Below, piece after piece: positions 36,961 through 46,341 of a stretch of DNA of 64,000 nt. The notes under the pieces are model-generated. The model worked only from the letters and a program-made list of their open reading frames with translations. It made no database searches and was not told where the DNA came from. The position numbers and the translations under genes were made by a program. How positions within the stretch are numbered: the first letter of the stretch is position 1; the number at the start of each line of letters is the position of its first letter. Source of the DNA: QPIN01 sp965224575 (lineage in GTDB: Bacteria > Pseudomonadota > Gammaproteobacteria > Methylococcales > Methylomonadaceae); contig CBDCZQ010000006.1 in NCBI GenBank assembly GCA_965224575.1, positions 2,976,001 to 3,040,000 of the forward strand. The letters run 5' to 3'.

Positions 36961-38517
36961 TCAAGGTAGCATGAACCCGCGAATGGTGAAAAACAAAAAT
37001 GCAGCTAATAATCCTGATAATGGTACTGTAACAATCCATGCCGTAGCAATTTTGTATAAATGAGAACGTTTAACCAGTTCTTGTTTATATCCTTTCTTTA
37101 GGCTTTTACGCTCTTTTCCTGTTAGTCGAGTTATCGCTGTTTTTGCTTTTAAATCAGCTAGGATTTTTGCTTTAGTTTCCATAGAGGCTAGTTCAAATTC
37201 TTTTAGTAGCGCTTCAACTTTTTCAGGTTCATCGTGTTTATGATGATCTCTAATTTCATCAATTCTCTTCGCGTAATTATTTTTTAAATATTCTCGTAAA
37301 AAACCTACACCAAAAATAGCACCGACGGCAATGTGTGTGGAGCTTACAGGTAGACCTAATTGACTGGCAATAATTACTGTTATGGCCGCTGAAAGGGCAA
37401 CGCAAAATGAACGGATTTTAGTTAGCTCGGTGATTTCTGAGCCAACAGTTTTTATGAGTTTAGGGCCATATAAAGCCAAGCCGATTGAAATGCCTATTGC
37501 ACCAATCATCATAACCCAAATAGGAATTGATGCTTTTTTTACAATACCCGCAGTTAAAACTGCATCGTTAATTGCAGCTAAAGGGCCAACTGCATTGGCA
37601 ACATCATTTGCTCCATGGGCAAAACTAAGGAGTGCAGCAGAAAAAATTAAAGGGATAGTAAATAAATTATTAACGCTTTCTTTTGTATTTTCCATCCTAG
37701 AGGCTGCTTTCTTGATTAAAGATGCTACAACAAAAAAAGTAATAAGAGCAATAGCAAAACCAACCCCACCTGCAATGAATATATCAACTTTCCAAAGTTT
37801 TTTAAGACCTTTTAAAATTAAATAGGTGGAAAAGACCCAAACCATAAAAGAAATTAAATAGGGGACTATTTTTTTTGCGGCAGCAACCCTATCTTCTTTA
37901 TAAGTGATTGTACGTTTAATTAAATAGAGAAATGAGGCTGCGATCACACCTCCAAAAACCGGAGAAATAATCCAACTTGCTGCTATTTTTCCAAATACTG
38001 GCCAATTAGCAATACCAAACCCTCCCGCAGCAATACCTGCACCAAGCACTCCACCCACGATTGAATGAGTTGTAGAAACAGGGGCATTAAGGGCTGTTGC
38101 AATATTTAGCCAAATTGCAGCTGCTAGCAAAGCAGCCATCATTAGCCAGATAAAAGTATTAGAATCAGTAATTAAGCTAGGATCAATAATACCTTTTTTA
38201 ATGGTACTAACAACATCACCTCCAGCAATTAATGCCCCTGCAGATTCAAATATGGCCGCGATAACAATAGCACCTCCAAGAGTTAACGCTTTTGATCCTA
38301 CTGCGGGCCCCACATTGTTTGCTACATCATTTGCACCAATATTAATTGCCATATACGCACCAAAAGCTGCGGCAGTAATGAGGATAGGATTACCAGATTC
38401 TGGGAGGATAAAAGAGGATACAAAATAAATAACACCTAATATAAAGGTGAAAGCAGTAAGTGCTCTAAATACATCATGTTTTAAAAAGGATTTATTTTGT
38501 ACGATTTGATTGTCCAT
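36961..38517 (-). CDS. PiT-family inorganic phosphate transporter
   Basis: 518 residues with two PHO-4 repeats, each with the signature GANDVANNVGPAVGS and AHGANDVANAVGPLA, about ten membrane segments and a large cytoplasmic loop (about 415-485). PiT carriers import metal-phosphate with protons or sodium. A Pho-box-like repeat lies just upstream. About 220 bases separate it from minC on the same strand, with no gene seen in them. Confidence 0.9.
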   Translation of the reverse strand: MDNQIVQNKSFLKHDVFRALTAFTFILGVIYFVSSFILPESGNPILITAAAFGAYMAINIGANDVANNVGPAVGSKALTLGGAIVIAAIFESAGALIAGGDVVSTIKKGIIDPSLITDSNTFIWLMMAALLAAAIWLNIATALNAPVSTTHSIVGGVLGAGIAAGGFGIANWPVFGKIAASWIISPVFGGVIAASFLYLIKRTITYKEDRVAAAKKIVPYLISFMVWVFSTYLILKGLKKLWKVDIFIAGGVGFAIALITFFVVASLIKKAASRMENTKESVNNLFTIPLIFSAALLSFAHGANDVANAVGPLAAINDAVLTAGIVKKASIPIWVMMIGAIGISIGLALYGPKLIKTVGSEITELTKIRSFCVALSAAITVIIASQLGLPVSSTHIAVGAIFGVGFLREYLKNNYAKRIDEIRDHHKHDEPEKVEALLKEFELASMETKAKILADLKAKTAITRLTGKERKSLKKGYKQELVKRSHLYKIATAWIVTVPLSGLLAAFLFFTIRGFMLP

Positions 38518-38807
38518 TACACTATTCCAAGCATATTAAGATGAAGGCAGATTATGACAAAAAATTGAGATATATGACAGCTTTGTGAGAAAGGAATAAT
38601 ATTTTGTTTAGTATTTTTATAATATATTTGTCTTAGGTTGTTGATATTATTTAATAATGTGTAAAAAGTAATTCTATGTTTATAGAATTTTTATTTTTAT
38701 AAATAAAGAATATCAAAAATTAGCTCTTCAGCTCCTATTATGAATTAAAAATGCAACATCTTTTCTAAACTTGCAATCTAATTCATTTTCATATATTTTA
38801 TATCGTT
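38518..38807. other. Divergent regulatory gap
   Basis: About 290 very AT-rich bases between the divergent phosphate transporter and the riboswitch. Besides the Pho-box-like repeat, only short A/T palindromes are seen (TCTATG...CATAGA-like at about 38674-38690). No gene found. Confidence 0.5.
38551..38580 (-). promoter_or_regulatory. Candidate PhoB site before the phosphate transporter
   Basis: On the minus strand CTGTCATATA and TTGTCATAAT are spaced 20 bases apart, each close to the CTGTCAT half-site of the Pho box. A TAATAT -10-like sequence follows 12 bases later. Spacing is slightly short of two 11-bp units, so this is tentative. Confidence 0.4.
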
Positions 38808-38905
38808 ACTCAAAAGGCTAGGGGTGCATTATAAATGCTGAGAAAAACCCTTTGAACCTGAACCCGGCTAATACCGGCGTAGGAAAGCCAGCACTTTCTT
38901 TCCTG
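38808..38905 (+). ncRNA. TPP riboswitch (THI element)
   Basis: Conserved parts in order: GGGGTGC at 38821, TGCTGAGA at 38836, CCTTTGAACCTGA at 38849-38862, and TACCGGCGTAGG with GAAAGCC at 38873-38889. It binds thiamine pyrophosphate and, in the bound state, hides the thiC ribosome site or ends transcription. It ends about 30 bases before the thiC start, which points to translational control. Confidence 0.95.
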
Positions 38906-38937
38906 CGCTTTGAAGCTTAACAATAGTGGAGCTATGC

Positions 38938-40806
38938 ATGAGCGCTGTCCGTAAAGATATTACTGCTACTGGAACCAGTAGCGTCAAAATTGATTCCTAT
39001 CCAGCATCAGATAAAATTTATGTAGAAGGTAGTCGTCCAGATATACAAGTACCTATGCGTAAAATCACTTTGTCCGATACCCCAGTTCATTTTGGCGAAG
39101 AAAAGAATGGCCCACTGTATGTTTATGACACTTCAGGCGTCTACACAGACCCTAATGTCGATATTAATTTACAAGAAGGATTGGCTTCGATTAGAGCAAC
39201 GTGGATAGCCGAAAGAGATGATACTGAAGAGTTATCTGGTCCTAGTTCTTATTACGGTCAAGAACGGCTAGAAGATCCAGAAACTAAAGATATGCGGTTT
39301 TCTCATATTAGTAAACCACGTAAAGCAAAAGCCGGTAAAAATGTGAGTCAAATGCATTACGCGAGACAAGGCATTATTACACCAGAAATGGAATATATCG
39401 CTATTCGGGAAAACCAGAATATGACAGAAATGCGTGCGCTCTATAAAGGACAACACGCAGGTGAAAGATTTGGTGCAGATATTCCTGAAACAATTACTCC
39501 TGAATTTGTTCGAGATGAGGTTGCTAGAGGGCGAGCTATTATTCCTGCTAATATTAATCATCCAGAATTAGAACCTATGATTATTGGACGTAATTTTCTG
39601 GTAAAAATCAATGGAAACTTAGGTAATTCTGCTGTCACTTCATCCATTGAAGAAGAAGTGGAAAAAATGCTTTGGGGTATTCGTTGGGGTGGCGATACGA
39701 TAATGGATTTATCGACAGGTAAAAATATTCATGAAACTCGCGAATGGATTTTACGCAACTCACCTGTACCAATAGGCACCGTACCTATTTACCAAGCATT
39801 AGAAAAAGTTAATGGGAAAGCTGAAGATTTAACTTGGGAAATTTTTCGTGATACATTGATAGAACAAGCAGAACAGGGCGTAGATTATTTTACAATCCAT
39901 GCTGGTGTTCGTCTTCATCATGTGCCGATGACAGCAAAAAGAATGACAGGAATTGTCTCTCGTGGTGGGTCAATCATGGCTAAATGGTGTCTGGCACACC
40001 ATACCGAAAGTTTCTTATATACACATTTTGAAGACATTTGTGAAATCATGAAAGCATATGATGTATCATTTTCTTTAGGTGATGGTTTACGTCCAGGCTC
40101 TATTTATGATGCAAATGACGAAGCACAATTTGCAGAGTTGGAAACATTAGGTGAATTAACCAAAATCGCTTGGGAACATGATGTACAAACCATGATTGAA
40201 GGGCCAGGTCATGTGCCATTGCAGATGATTAAAATTAATATGGATAAGCAGTTAGAAGATTGCCAGGAAGCTCCTTTTTATACATTAGGGCCTTTGACTA
40301 CTGATATTGCTCCTGGCTATGACCATATTACCTCGGTTATTGGTGCTGCTAATATTGGTTGGTACGGATGCGCCATGCTTTGTTATGTGACTCAAAAAGA
40401 ACATCTAGGACTACCCAATAAAGAAGATGTAAGGGAAGGAATAGTTACTTATAAAATTGCTGCTCATGCGGCAGATTTAGCTAAAGGCCATCCTGGTGCT
40501 CAAGCGAGAGATAATGCCATGTCTAAAGCGCGATTTGAATTTCGTTGGGAAGATCAATTCAATATTGCTCTGGATCCTGAGAAAGCAAAATCTTTTCATG
40601 ATGAAACCTTACCTAAAGATTCTGCTAAAGTTGCTCATTTTTGTTCTATGTGTGGGCCACATTTTTGTTCTATGAAAATATCGCAAGATGTGAGGGAGTA
40701 TGCTGCTGCAAAAGGAATTAAAGATGAAGAAGCACTGAAACAAGGAATGGATGAAAAATCTAAACAATTCCTGGATGAAGGTGCGGATATTTATCATAAA
40801 GTGTAA
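38938..40806 (+). CDS. thiC: Phosphomethylpyrimidine synthase
   Basis: Radical SAM enzyme that rearranges aminoimidazole ribotide to the thiamine pyrimidine. 622 residues from the ATG at 38938, which has GGAG (38928-38931) as its ribosome site; a GTG at 38926 overlaps that site and is rejected. The C-terminal CSMCGPHFCSM carries the three Cys for the 4Fe-4S cluster. Family motifs include EGPGHVPLQMI and GAANIGWYG. Controlled by the TPP riboswitch upstream. No other thiamine gene is nearby. Confidence 0.97.
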   Translation: MSAVRKDITATGTSSVKIDSYPASDKIYVEGSRPDIQVPMRKITLSDTPVHFGEEKNGPLYVYDTSGVYTDPNVDINLQEGLASIRATWIAERDDTEELSGPSSYYGQERLEDPETKDMRFSHISKPRKAKAGKNVSQMHYARQGIITPEMEYIAIRENQNMTEMRALYKGQHAGERFGADIPETITPEFVRDEVARGRAIIPANINHPELEPMIIGRNFLVKINGNLGNSAVTSSIEEEVEKMLWGIRWGGDTIMDLSTGKNIHETREWILRNSPVPIGTVPIYQALEKVNGKAEDLTWEIFRDTLIEQAEQGVDYFTIHAGVRLHHVPMTAKRMTGIVSRGGSIMAKWCLAHHTESFLYTHFEDICEIMKAYDVSFSLGDGLRPGSIYDANDEAQFAELETLGELTKIAWEHDVQTMIEGPGHVPLQMIKINMDKQLEDCQEAPFYTLGPLTTDIAPGYDHITSVIGAANIGWYGCAMLCYVTQKEHLGLPNKEDVREGIVTYKIAAHAADLAKGHPGAQARDNAMSKARFEFRWEDQFNIALDPEKAKSFHDETLPKDSAKVAHFCSMCGPHFCSMKISQDVREYAAAKGIKDEEALKQGMDEKSKQFLDEGADIYHKV

Positions 40807-40837
40807 TATGCTAAAAAATCATTTGATTATTCTGTAG

Positions 40838-40867
40838 GTTGGGCTGCCGTCTCCTCGGCAACCCAAC
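40838..40867. repeat. Short palindrome after thiC
   Basis: GTTGGGCTGCCG and CGGCAACCCAAC form a 12-base stem with one mismatch and a short loop, 32 bases after the thiC stop. There is no T tract behind it, so it looks like a REP-type palindrome rather than a classic terminator, though it may protect the 3' end. Confidence 0.6.
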
Positions 40868-40966
40868 AGATAGATTCGTTATACATATTAAGTTAACGAG
40901 AGTAAGGTTCGCCTAATTTACATTGTCGCTCTAATTTTAATTTAATTTCAGTAAAGCCTTGTGTGA

Positions 40967-42001
40967 TTGATTATTAGTTTAAATTTGTCCTCACCTATTT
41001 TTGCCCATGGCCCAAAATTGAATAAAACTTTGCTATTCAGCATTTTCCTAATCATTCTTTCGTGGGGTATTTGGTATGGATATACTAGCCCTTTTTCTCT
41101 TGCAATAATCATTCAGAACTGGCCTGTCACACTAACCATGATATTTGGATCTTTTATTGCTGGTGCAACGAGTGAGGGCGGTGGAGCCATTGCTTTTCCC
41201 GTTTTTACCAAGGTACTTCATATACATCCTTTTGATGCTAAAGTATTTTCATTGGCAATTCAAAGTATTGGAATGCTGGCGGCATCGTTGACGATTATTG
41301 TTATGCGAGTAACCGTAGAATGGCGCTTTATTTTGTGGGCCTCTTTAGGCGGTATTTTGGGCGTTACGGCTGGTTCTTTGTTAATAAGCCCTTTACTATC
41401 AAGCGCATTGATAAAAATGCTATTTACGGCAATGGTATCTAGTTTTGCTTTGACGCTACTTTTAATAAACTGGAGACCACGAGTTTATAACAAATACATG
41501 CCAATGATGACTAATTCTGAAAAACAGATTGTTCTAGTCACAGGTTTTTTGGGTGGCATTATGACTGGTTTGGTGGGGACAGGGATTGATATTATTTGCT
41601 TTTCTGTCATGGTTTTGTTGTTCCGTTTACCAGAAAAAATATCAACTCCAACATCAGTAATATTAATGGCTATAAATGCTTGGTGTGGATTTGCATTACA
41701 TATATTTGTACTTGATGGGTTTACGGATACAGTAGAAGATTACTGGTTAGCAGCAATCCCCGTTGTTGTTGTTGGTGCGCCTTTAGGAGCTTATTTTTGT
41801 ACTCGATTAAACAACCGAACTATTGCCTCAATTGTTATTGGGCTAATTTTAGTAGAACTTATCAGTTCACTCTACTTAATTCCATTAACAAGGGAAATTG
41901 TAAGTATTAGCTCATTAGTGTTTTTATTATTTTTGTTTATTTATTATCGAATCTCTATCTCTAAGAGGTATGTCTTTAATTTAAAAAAGGAGTTGTGCTG
42001 A
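40967..42001 (+). CDS. TauE/SafE-family (TSUP) membrane transporter
   Basis: 344 residues with about eight or nine membrane segments and the duplicated TSUP pattern (FGSFIAGATSEGGGAIAFPVF and TGFLGGIMTGLVGTGIDI). Members export sulfite, sulfonates or related organic anions; the substrate cannot be told. TTG at 40967 and 40985 are the possible starts; no strong ribosome site. Only 4 bases separate it from the next gene, so it appears to head the export cluster that follows. Confidence 0.75.
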   Translation: MIISLNLSSPIFAHGPKLNKTLLFSIFLIILSWGIWYGYTSPFSLAIIIQNWPVTLTMIFGSFIAGATSEGGGAIAFPVFTKVLHIHPFDAKVFSLAIQSIGMLAASLTIIVMRVTVEWRFILWASLGGILGVTAGSLLISPLLSSALIKMLFTAMVSSFALTLLLINWRPRVYNKYMPMMTNSEKQIVLVTGFLGGIMTGLVGTGIDIICFSVMVLLFRLPEKISTPTSVILMAINAWCGFALHIFVLDGFTDTVEDYWLAAIPVVVVGAPLGAYFCTRLNNRTIASIVIGLILVELISSLYLIPLTREIVSISSLVFLLFLFIYYRISISKRYVFNLKKELC

Positions 42002-42005
42002 GATC

Positions 42006-42635
42006 ATGCTGAAAATAATCAAGGGAACGGTGATTACTTGTCTATTCATGCTGTATCCTTATTTAGTTTATAAGGGAATAGAAAATGGCATGGCATGGAT
42101 AGCACCTACCATTATCTCTACTGTTTATTTGCTACAAGCTTTTAGTGCTAAAACGACTCGAACTAAAATAAAAAAAGTGCTTATTGCCATCACTTTGTTG
42201 TTAGGGGCTTATTATCTACAAACCATCACAGCAAAAGTATTGCCGGTATTAATTCAATTAATGTTGATGTACTTTTTTGGTCGCACCTTGCTCAAAGGAA
42301 AAGGCCCGTCTCTTATTGAAAGTTTTGTACGTTTAGAATTTCCTGAGTTTCCATCTTATGTCGGTCCTTATTGTAGAAAACTAACTATGCTATGGACAAT
42401 GTTTTTTGGCATGAATGCAATGATGTGTATTTTATTAGCAGTTTGGGGTTCGGATTACTGGTGGACTCTTTATAATGGAATTATTATCTATGCAATGATG
42501 GGCATTTTATCTATAGGTGAATATATTTATAGGCATTATCACTTTCCTGATTTTGTAATCCCAAATGTTCAATCATCTATTAAAACTTTATTTGTCAATG
42601 GGCGAAAAATATGGATAGATGTTCATTCTAGGTGA
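42006..42635 (+). CDS. COG4648-like membrane protein
   Basis: 209 residues, about six membrane segments, with the stretch RTLLKGKGPSLIESFVRLEFPEFP and YCRKLTMLWTMFFGMNA typical of the predicted membrane proteins found in aryl-polyene pigment clusters. No enzymatic motif. It lies between the TSUP gene and a LolA-like gene, all co-directional; recognition of the family is from memory and the function is unknown. Confidence 0.6.
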   Translation: MLKIIKGTVITCLFMLYPYLVYKGIENGMAWIAPTIISTVYLLQAFSAKTTRTKIKKVLIAITLLLGAYYLQTITAKVLPVLIQLMLMYFFGRTLLKGKGPSLIESFVRLEFPEFPSYVGPYCRKLTMLWTMFFGMNAMMCILLAVWGSDYWWTLYNGIIIYAMMGILSIGEYIYRHYHFPDFVIPNVQSSIKTLFVNGRKIWIDVHSR

Positions 42636-42674
42636 TTAATAATTCCCCTCTTAACTTTATTTACTATCACTAAA

Positions 42675-43322
42675 ATGGTTGCTCAACAGTTTTTCAACAA
42701 AATGCTAAAATCAATCTGTCTTCTTTTTTTAGCCCTTTCCTTTAATAATGCTTATTCGAAAGATTCATTAAGCTCCTTAATGCAAGCAATGAAATCAGAA
42801 CAAGCAACTCGTATTGCTTATAAAGAAACCAAGATACTTGAATTAATGGATCAACCTTGGGAAGGAAGTGGGTTTATGTATTCCTTACCACCCGACTTAA
42901 TAGTTAAAGAGCAGTTACTTCCAAAACGCGTTTTAATGGGGATTAAGGGCGACAAGATGTTTTATTTTGATCAACAAAATAATTTTCGGCATCAAGGAGA
43001 ACTAGATAAAAATGATTTAATTAGCCTAAATGTTGCTGTTTTTAAAGCATTGATCAATGCTGATGAAGCATTATTACGAAATATGTATCAAGTTGACTTT
43101 AGCTCTACTGCTAAAGGGTGGACGATGAACTTAACGCCAAAAAATAATCAAGAGCTTGGTTTTAGTACCTTAGTCTCAGGAGCAACTGATCAACAAATAG
43201 ATAAAATCAGTATGAAACAAGCCGATGGAGATAGCAGTGAGTTTACTCTAAAAAAAGATGCCAGTGGAGAGCGAGTTAAAAATATAGCCATTCGCCTATA
43301 CCAAGAGCTTCAAGGAGAATAA
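42675..43322 (+). CDS. LolA-like periplasmic carrier
   Basis: 215 residues, or 206 from the ATG at 42702 where the signal peptide begins (MLKSICLLFLALSFNNAYS). The rest fits the half-barrel LolA fold: MKSEQATRIAYKETKILELMDQPWEGSGFMYSLPPDLIVKEQL, as in LolA-like proteins of aryl-polyene clusters, distinct from the housekeeping LolA. It probably shuttles a lipid-like product across the periplasm. The exporter gene follows 2 bases later. Confidence 0.7.
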   Translation: MVAQQFFNKMLKSICLLFLALSFNNAYSKDSLSSLMQAMKSEQATRIAYKETKILELMDQPWEGSGFMYSLPPDLIVKEQLLPKRVLMGIKGDKMFYFDQQNNFRHQGELDKNDLISLNVAVFKALINADEALLRNMYQVDFSSTAKGWTMNLTPKNNQELGFSTLVSGATDQQIDKISMKQADGDSSEFTLKKDASGERVKNIAIRLYQELQGE

Positions 43323-43324
43323 GC

Positions 43325-45628
43325 TTGTTCAACTGGCGCAAGGCTCTGTACTATTTTTTTCCACCATTATTAACACTGATAGTGGTCTTTTTCGTCAATT
43401 TCAAAACAGATATTTCAGCTTTTATTATTGCGGGAGATAATGCTGAAGAAATTTTATTAGCCAGTGAAATGCAATCTGGAGCATTGTCCAGACGATATTT
43501 ACTTTCTGTTGGTGCAGAAGCTGAAACTAGTGTTTCCAAAGAATTTATTCGTTCTTTTCAAGATCAGTTAAAAAAAATTGATGGCGTGCTGGATGTATGG
43601 TCACCAGGTAAACAGGGTGATGTGGCACTAGTCATGCAAAATTTATACAGTCAATATGGAAGTGCTTTATACAGTCTTGATTCTGGACAAGAATTAGAAC
43701 AACTTTTTTCTCCCAGTGGATTGGAGCAACAAGCTAAGTTATTAAAAAAATCATTATTATCACCTCAAAGTGCAATGGTTAAAAAAATAGCCTTGCAAGA
43801 TCCTCTTTTGCTTACCCTAAAGGGGTTTAAAGGTTTAAGTGGTCAAATGCAGCAAGTGACTCGTCAGGATAATAAATATAGAAATTTGATCTTAGAAACA
43901 GCTGCTCCAGGTTTGGATGCTTTTGAACAAGGCCGTATTCAAGCTGCAATTAAAACGGTTTTTAATAACTTTAATCAATCAATTAACAAAGAACAAACAT
44001 ATCAGTTAGATATGACCGGTGTTGCTGTTTTTGCAGTGGCTACCCAGTCCTTAATTCAAGGGGATATTGTTAAAGTCAGCGCATTATCAACTATTGCTCT
44101 TCTACTATTATTCCTGCTTATATTTCGCTCATTTGGCGTTATGTTTCAAGTTTTTACTTTATTAATTATTGTTATTTTAAGTTCCATATTAAGCACGCAA
44201 CTAATTTTTGGCTATGTGCATGGAATGACCATTGCGATTGGCTCTACTTTAGTCGGAATATGTATTGACTATCCAATACATGCAGTAGCACATGCTCAGG
44301 CAGTAAAAAATGAGCAACGAATCCTTGCTATCACTAAAATTTGGCCGAGTATGCTACTGGGTGGCATTACCACAATGATTGGTTATGTTGCTCTCGGCAT
44401 CTCTGGTTATCCTGGTTTTCAACAAGTAGCTGTTTATGCAGCCAGTGGGATTATTGTTAGCCTAATGTTAACGCGAACAGTATTGCCTTATCTAGTCACG
44501 AAAAATAAACATCATCAGTTGAAAGTGCCGTTTGTAGCAACATGGGCTACTTTTAGTCAACGATTTAGACCCTGGTTAATTGGATTATTGCTTGTTATTG
44601 TAGCTATTTCATTGTTTGGATTAAAATCCTTACACTGGTTAAATGATATGCAAGACTTGACTCCCGAATTAAATTATCTAAAGAAAAATGATAAAGAAAT
44701 TCGAGCGCGTATGACTAGTATTGAGCCGGGACGTTTTGTGATGGTGATAGGTAAAAATGTTGAAGCTGCATTACAAAAAACTGAAGAAGTTTACCCCGTA
44801 TTAGAGCAATTAAAACAAAAGGGTAATTTATCTGAATACTTTGGACTTTATCCTTGGTTACTTTCTGCTCAAAAACAGCAATTAAACCAATCTTTATTAC
44901 AAAAACAGTTAACCGATAAAAACCAATTGTATTGGCAACAGGCGCTAAAACAGCAAGGGCTTTCTGTAAAACGTTTAGGGCAATTGAACTATCCATCAAA
45001 ACCAGCTCTAACACTAGAACAAGTATTAGAAACACCGATAAAAAAACTAATAGATAGTCGAATAGTGATAGGTGAAAATCAAACTATCATTATGATTTGG
45101 CTTGCCGACCACCAACCTATTGCTGTTAAAAAGGCATTAGAAGGAATAGAAGGAGCACAATATTTTAGTCAACGAGATATGCTTAACAATATGACTCAAG
45201 ACTATACTAATAGAGCAAAAATTCTCTTGTCAGTGGGCTTAGCACTCATTATCCTTTTACTGATTGTTCGTTATAGAAGTCTCTCCAAAGCAATACAAAC
45301 GCTATTACCCGCTATATTATCAGCATTTTTAATTTTAGCCCTTTGGTCATTTACGGGTGAAGCAATTAGCTTTTTACACTTGGTTGGGTTTTTACTTGTG
45401 GTTGCCATTTGTGTTGATTACGGTATTTTTTATCAAGAAAACCGTGGAGGAGATATTAACCTAACCTATCAAGCGATGGCCGCCTCTATGTTAACAAGTG
45501 CTTTAGCCTTTGGGTGTTTAATCACGGCAGAGAGTGCATCACTAAGAATTTTGGCTAGTGTCGTTGCTTTTGGTGTTGTGCTAGGGTTCATCTTTTGCCC
45601 TCTTATTATAAAGACGGAACAGAGTTAG
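43325..45628 (+). CDS. MMPL/RND-type exporter
   Basis: 767 residues with the MMPL layout: one N-terminal membrane segment, a periplasmic domain (about 40-235), five segments (about 245-390), a second soluble domain (about 425-620) and five more. Asp-bearing membrane motifs VGICIDYPIHA and VAICVDYGIFY are those used in proton coupling. Similar exporters (COG4258) sit in aryl-polyene clusters. TTG start with GGAG seven bases upstream. Likely moves the lipid or pigment handed to the LolA-like protein. Confidence 0.82.
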   Translation: MFNWRKALYYFFPPLLTLIVVFFVNFKTDISAFIIAGDNAEEILLASEMQSGALSRRYLLSVGAEAETSVSKEFIRSFQDQLKKIDGVLDVWSPGKQGDVALVMQNLYSQYGSALYSLDSGQELEQLFSPSGLEQQAKLLKKSLLSPQSAMVKKIALQDPLLLTLKGFKGLSGQMQQVTRQDNKYRNLILETAAPGLDAFEQGRIQAAIKTVFNNFNQSINKEQTYQLDMTGVAVFAVATQSLIQGDIVKVSALSTIALLLLFLLIFRSFGVMFQVFTLLIIVILSSILSTQLIFGYVHGMTIAIGSTLVGICIDYPIHAVAHAQAVKNEQRILAITKIWPSMLLGGITTMIGYVALGISGYPGFQQVAVYAASGIIVSLMLTRTVLPYLVTKNKHHQLKVPFVATWATFSQRFRPWLIGLLLVIVAISLFGLKSLHWLNDMQDLTPELNYLKKNDKEIRARMTSIEPGRFVMVIGKNVEAALQKTEEVYPVLEQLKQKGNLSEYFGLYPWLLSAQKQQLNQSLLQKQLTDKNQLYWQQALKQQGLSVKRLGQLNYPSKPALTLEQVLETPIKKLIDSRIVIGENQTIIMIWLADHQPIAVKKALEGIEGAQYFSQRDMLNNMTQDYTNRAKILLSVGLALIILLLIVRYRSLSKAIQTLLPAILSAFLILALWSFTGEAISFLHLVGFLLVVAICVDYGIFYQENRGGDINLTYQAMAASMLTSALAFGCLITAESASLRILASVVAFGVVLGFIFCPLIIKTEQS

Positions 45629-45680
45629 CGATTTTAGTCTGATTAAAACGAGTTAAAGAACCAAGCAATCAAAAAATAAT

Positions 45681-46151
45681 ATGCTTAATTTGTTTGTTAA
45701 AAGTGTTATCTTTTCAGTCATCGTCCCTGGGGTTGTAGCCATATTAATACCCATACTCATTGCAGAAGAAAAAGTAACTGAAAATATATTTTTTTTTCTG
45801 TCTGGCTCATTTTTATTAGCCTGTGGCTTAGTTATTTATAGCTGGTGTGTATGGGATTTTGTGTCATTTGGTAAGGGGACGCCTGCACCTATTGCAGCAC
45901 CAAAACATCTTGTAGTGAGAGGGTTGTATCATTACAGCAGAAACCCAATGTATGTTGGTGTTCTTTTAGTTATTTCTGGTTGGGCTTTAATTTATTCTCG
46001 GCCAGCTATCTTTATTTATGGGTTGTTCGTGATCATTTGTTTTCAGATGTTTATAGTGCTTTATGAAGAACCAAGGCTCTATCAGATTTTTGGAAGAGAT
46101 TTTAAAAAATACAGAGCTAAAGTAAATAGATGGTTACCAGATTTTCTTTAA
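45681..46151 (+). CDS. Isoprenylcysteine-methyltransferase-family membrane protein
   Basis: 156 residues with four membrane segments and the ICMT/PEMT motifs GLYHYSRNPMYVG and LYEEPRLYQIFG, which bind S-adenosylmethionine. Bacterial members methylate varied lipids; the substrate is not known. The 52-base gap after the exporter suggests the same transcript. Confidence 0.8.
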   Translation: MLNLFVKSVIFSVIVPGVVAILIPILIAEEKVTENIFFFLSGSFLLACGLVIYSWCVWDFVSFGKGTPAPIAAPKHLVVRGLYHYSRNPMYVGVLLVISGWALIYSRPAIFIYGLFVIICFQMFIVLYEEPRLYQIFGRDFKKYRAKVNRWLPDFL

Positions 46152-46164
46152 TCATATTTTATAC

Positions 46165-46329
46165 TTAGGCAGCTCGCAATAAATACCCCACCCAAATGGC
46201 TTGTCTTTTTGTCCGTCTTTGCAGTTATAGAATTAGTTGCGTAGCCTGCTATGCGCCCATTTCTATAACTGCAAAGACAAACAAAAATCCAGCGCAATTT
46301 TGGTAGGTTATTTATTGCGAGTTACCTTA
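46165..46329. repeat. Long inverted-repeat element D
   Basis: Arms of about 70 bases on either side of the centre at 46240 are close reverse complements: CTCGCAATAAATA at one end and TATTTATTGCGAG at the other, then TCTTTGCAGTTATAGAA / TTCTATAACTGCAAAGA. The centre GCGTAGCCTGCTATGCGC (46239-46256) is a small hairpin similar to that of element B. It sits directly before the next gene, and a chance open frame runs through it. Confidence 0.85.
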
Positions 46330-46341
46330 AACAGGACAATT

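Noticed and set aside
38926..38937. GTG start for thiC
   Set aside because: The GTG overlaps the GGAG used by the ATG at 38938, and the added residues are not family-like.
46237..46341. N-terminal extension of the lipoprotein
   Set aside because: It runs through inverted-repeat element D and would place the signal peptide internally; ATG at 46342 has AGGA in place.
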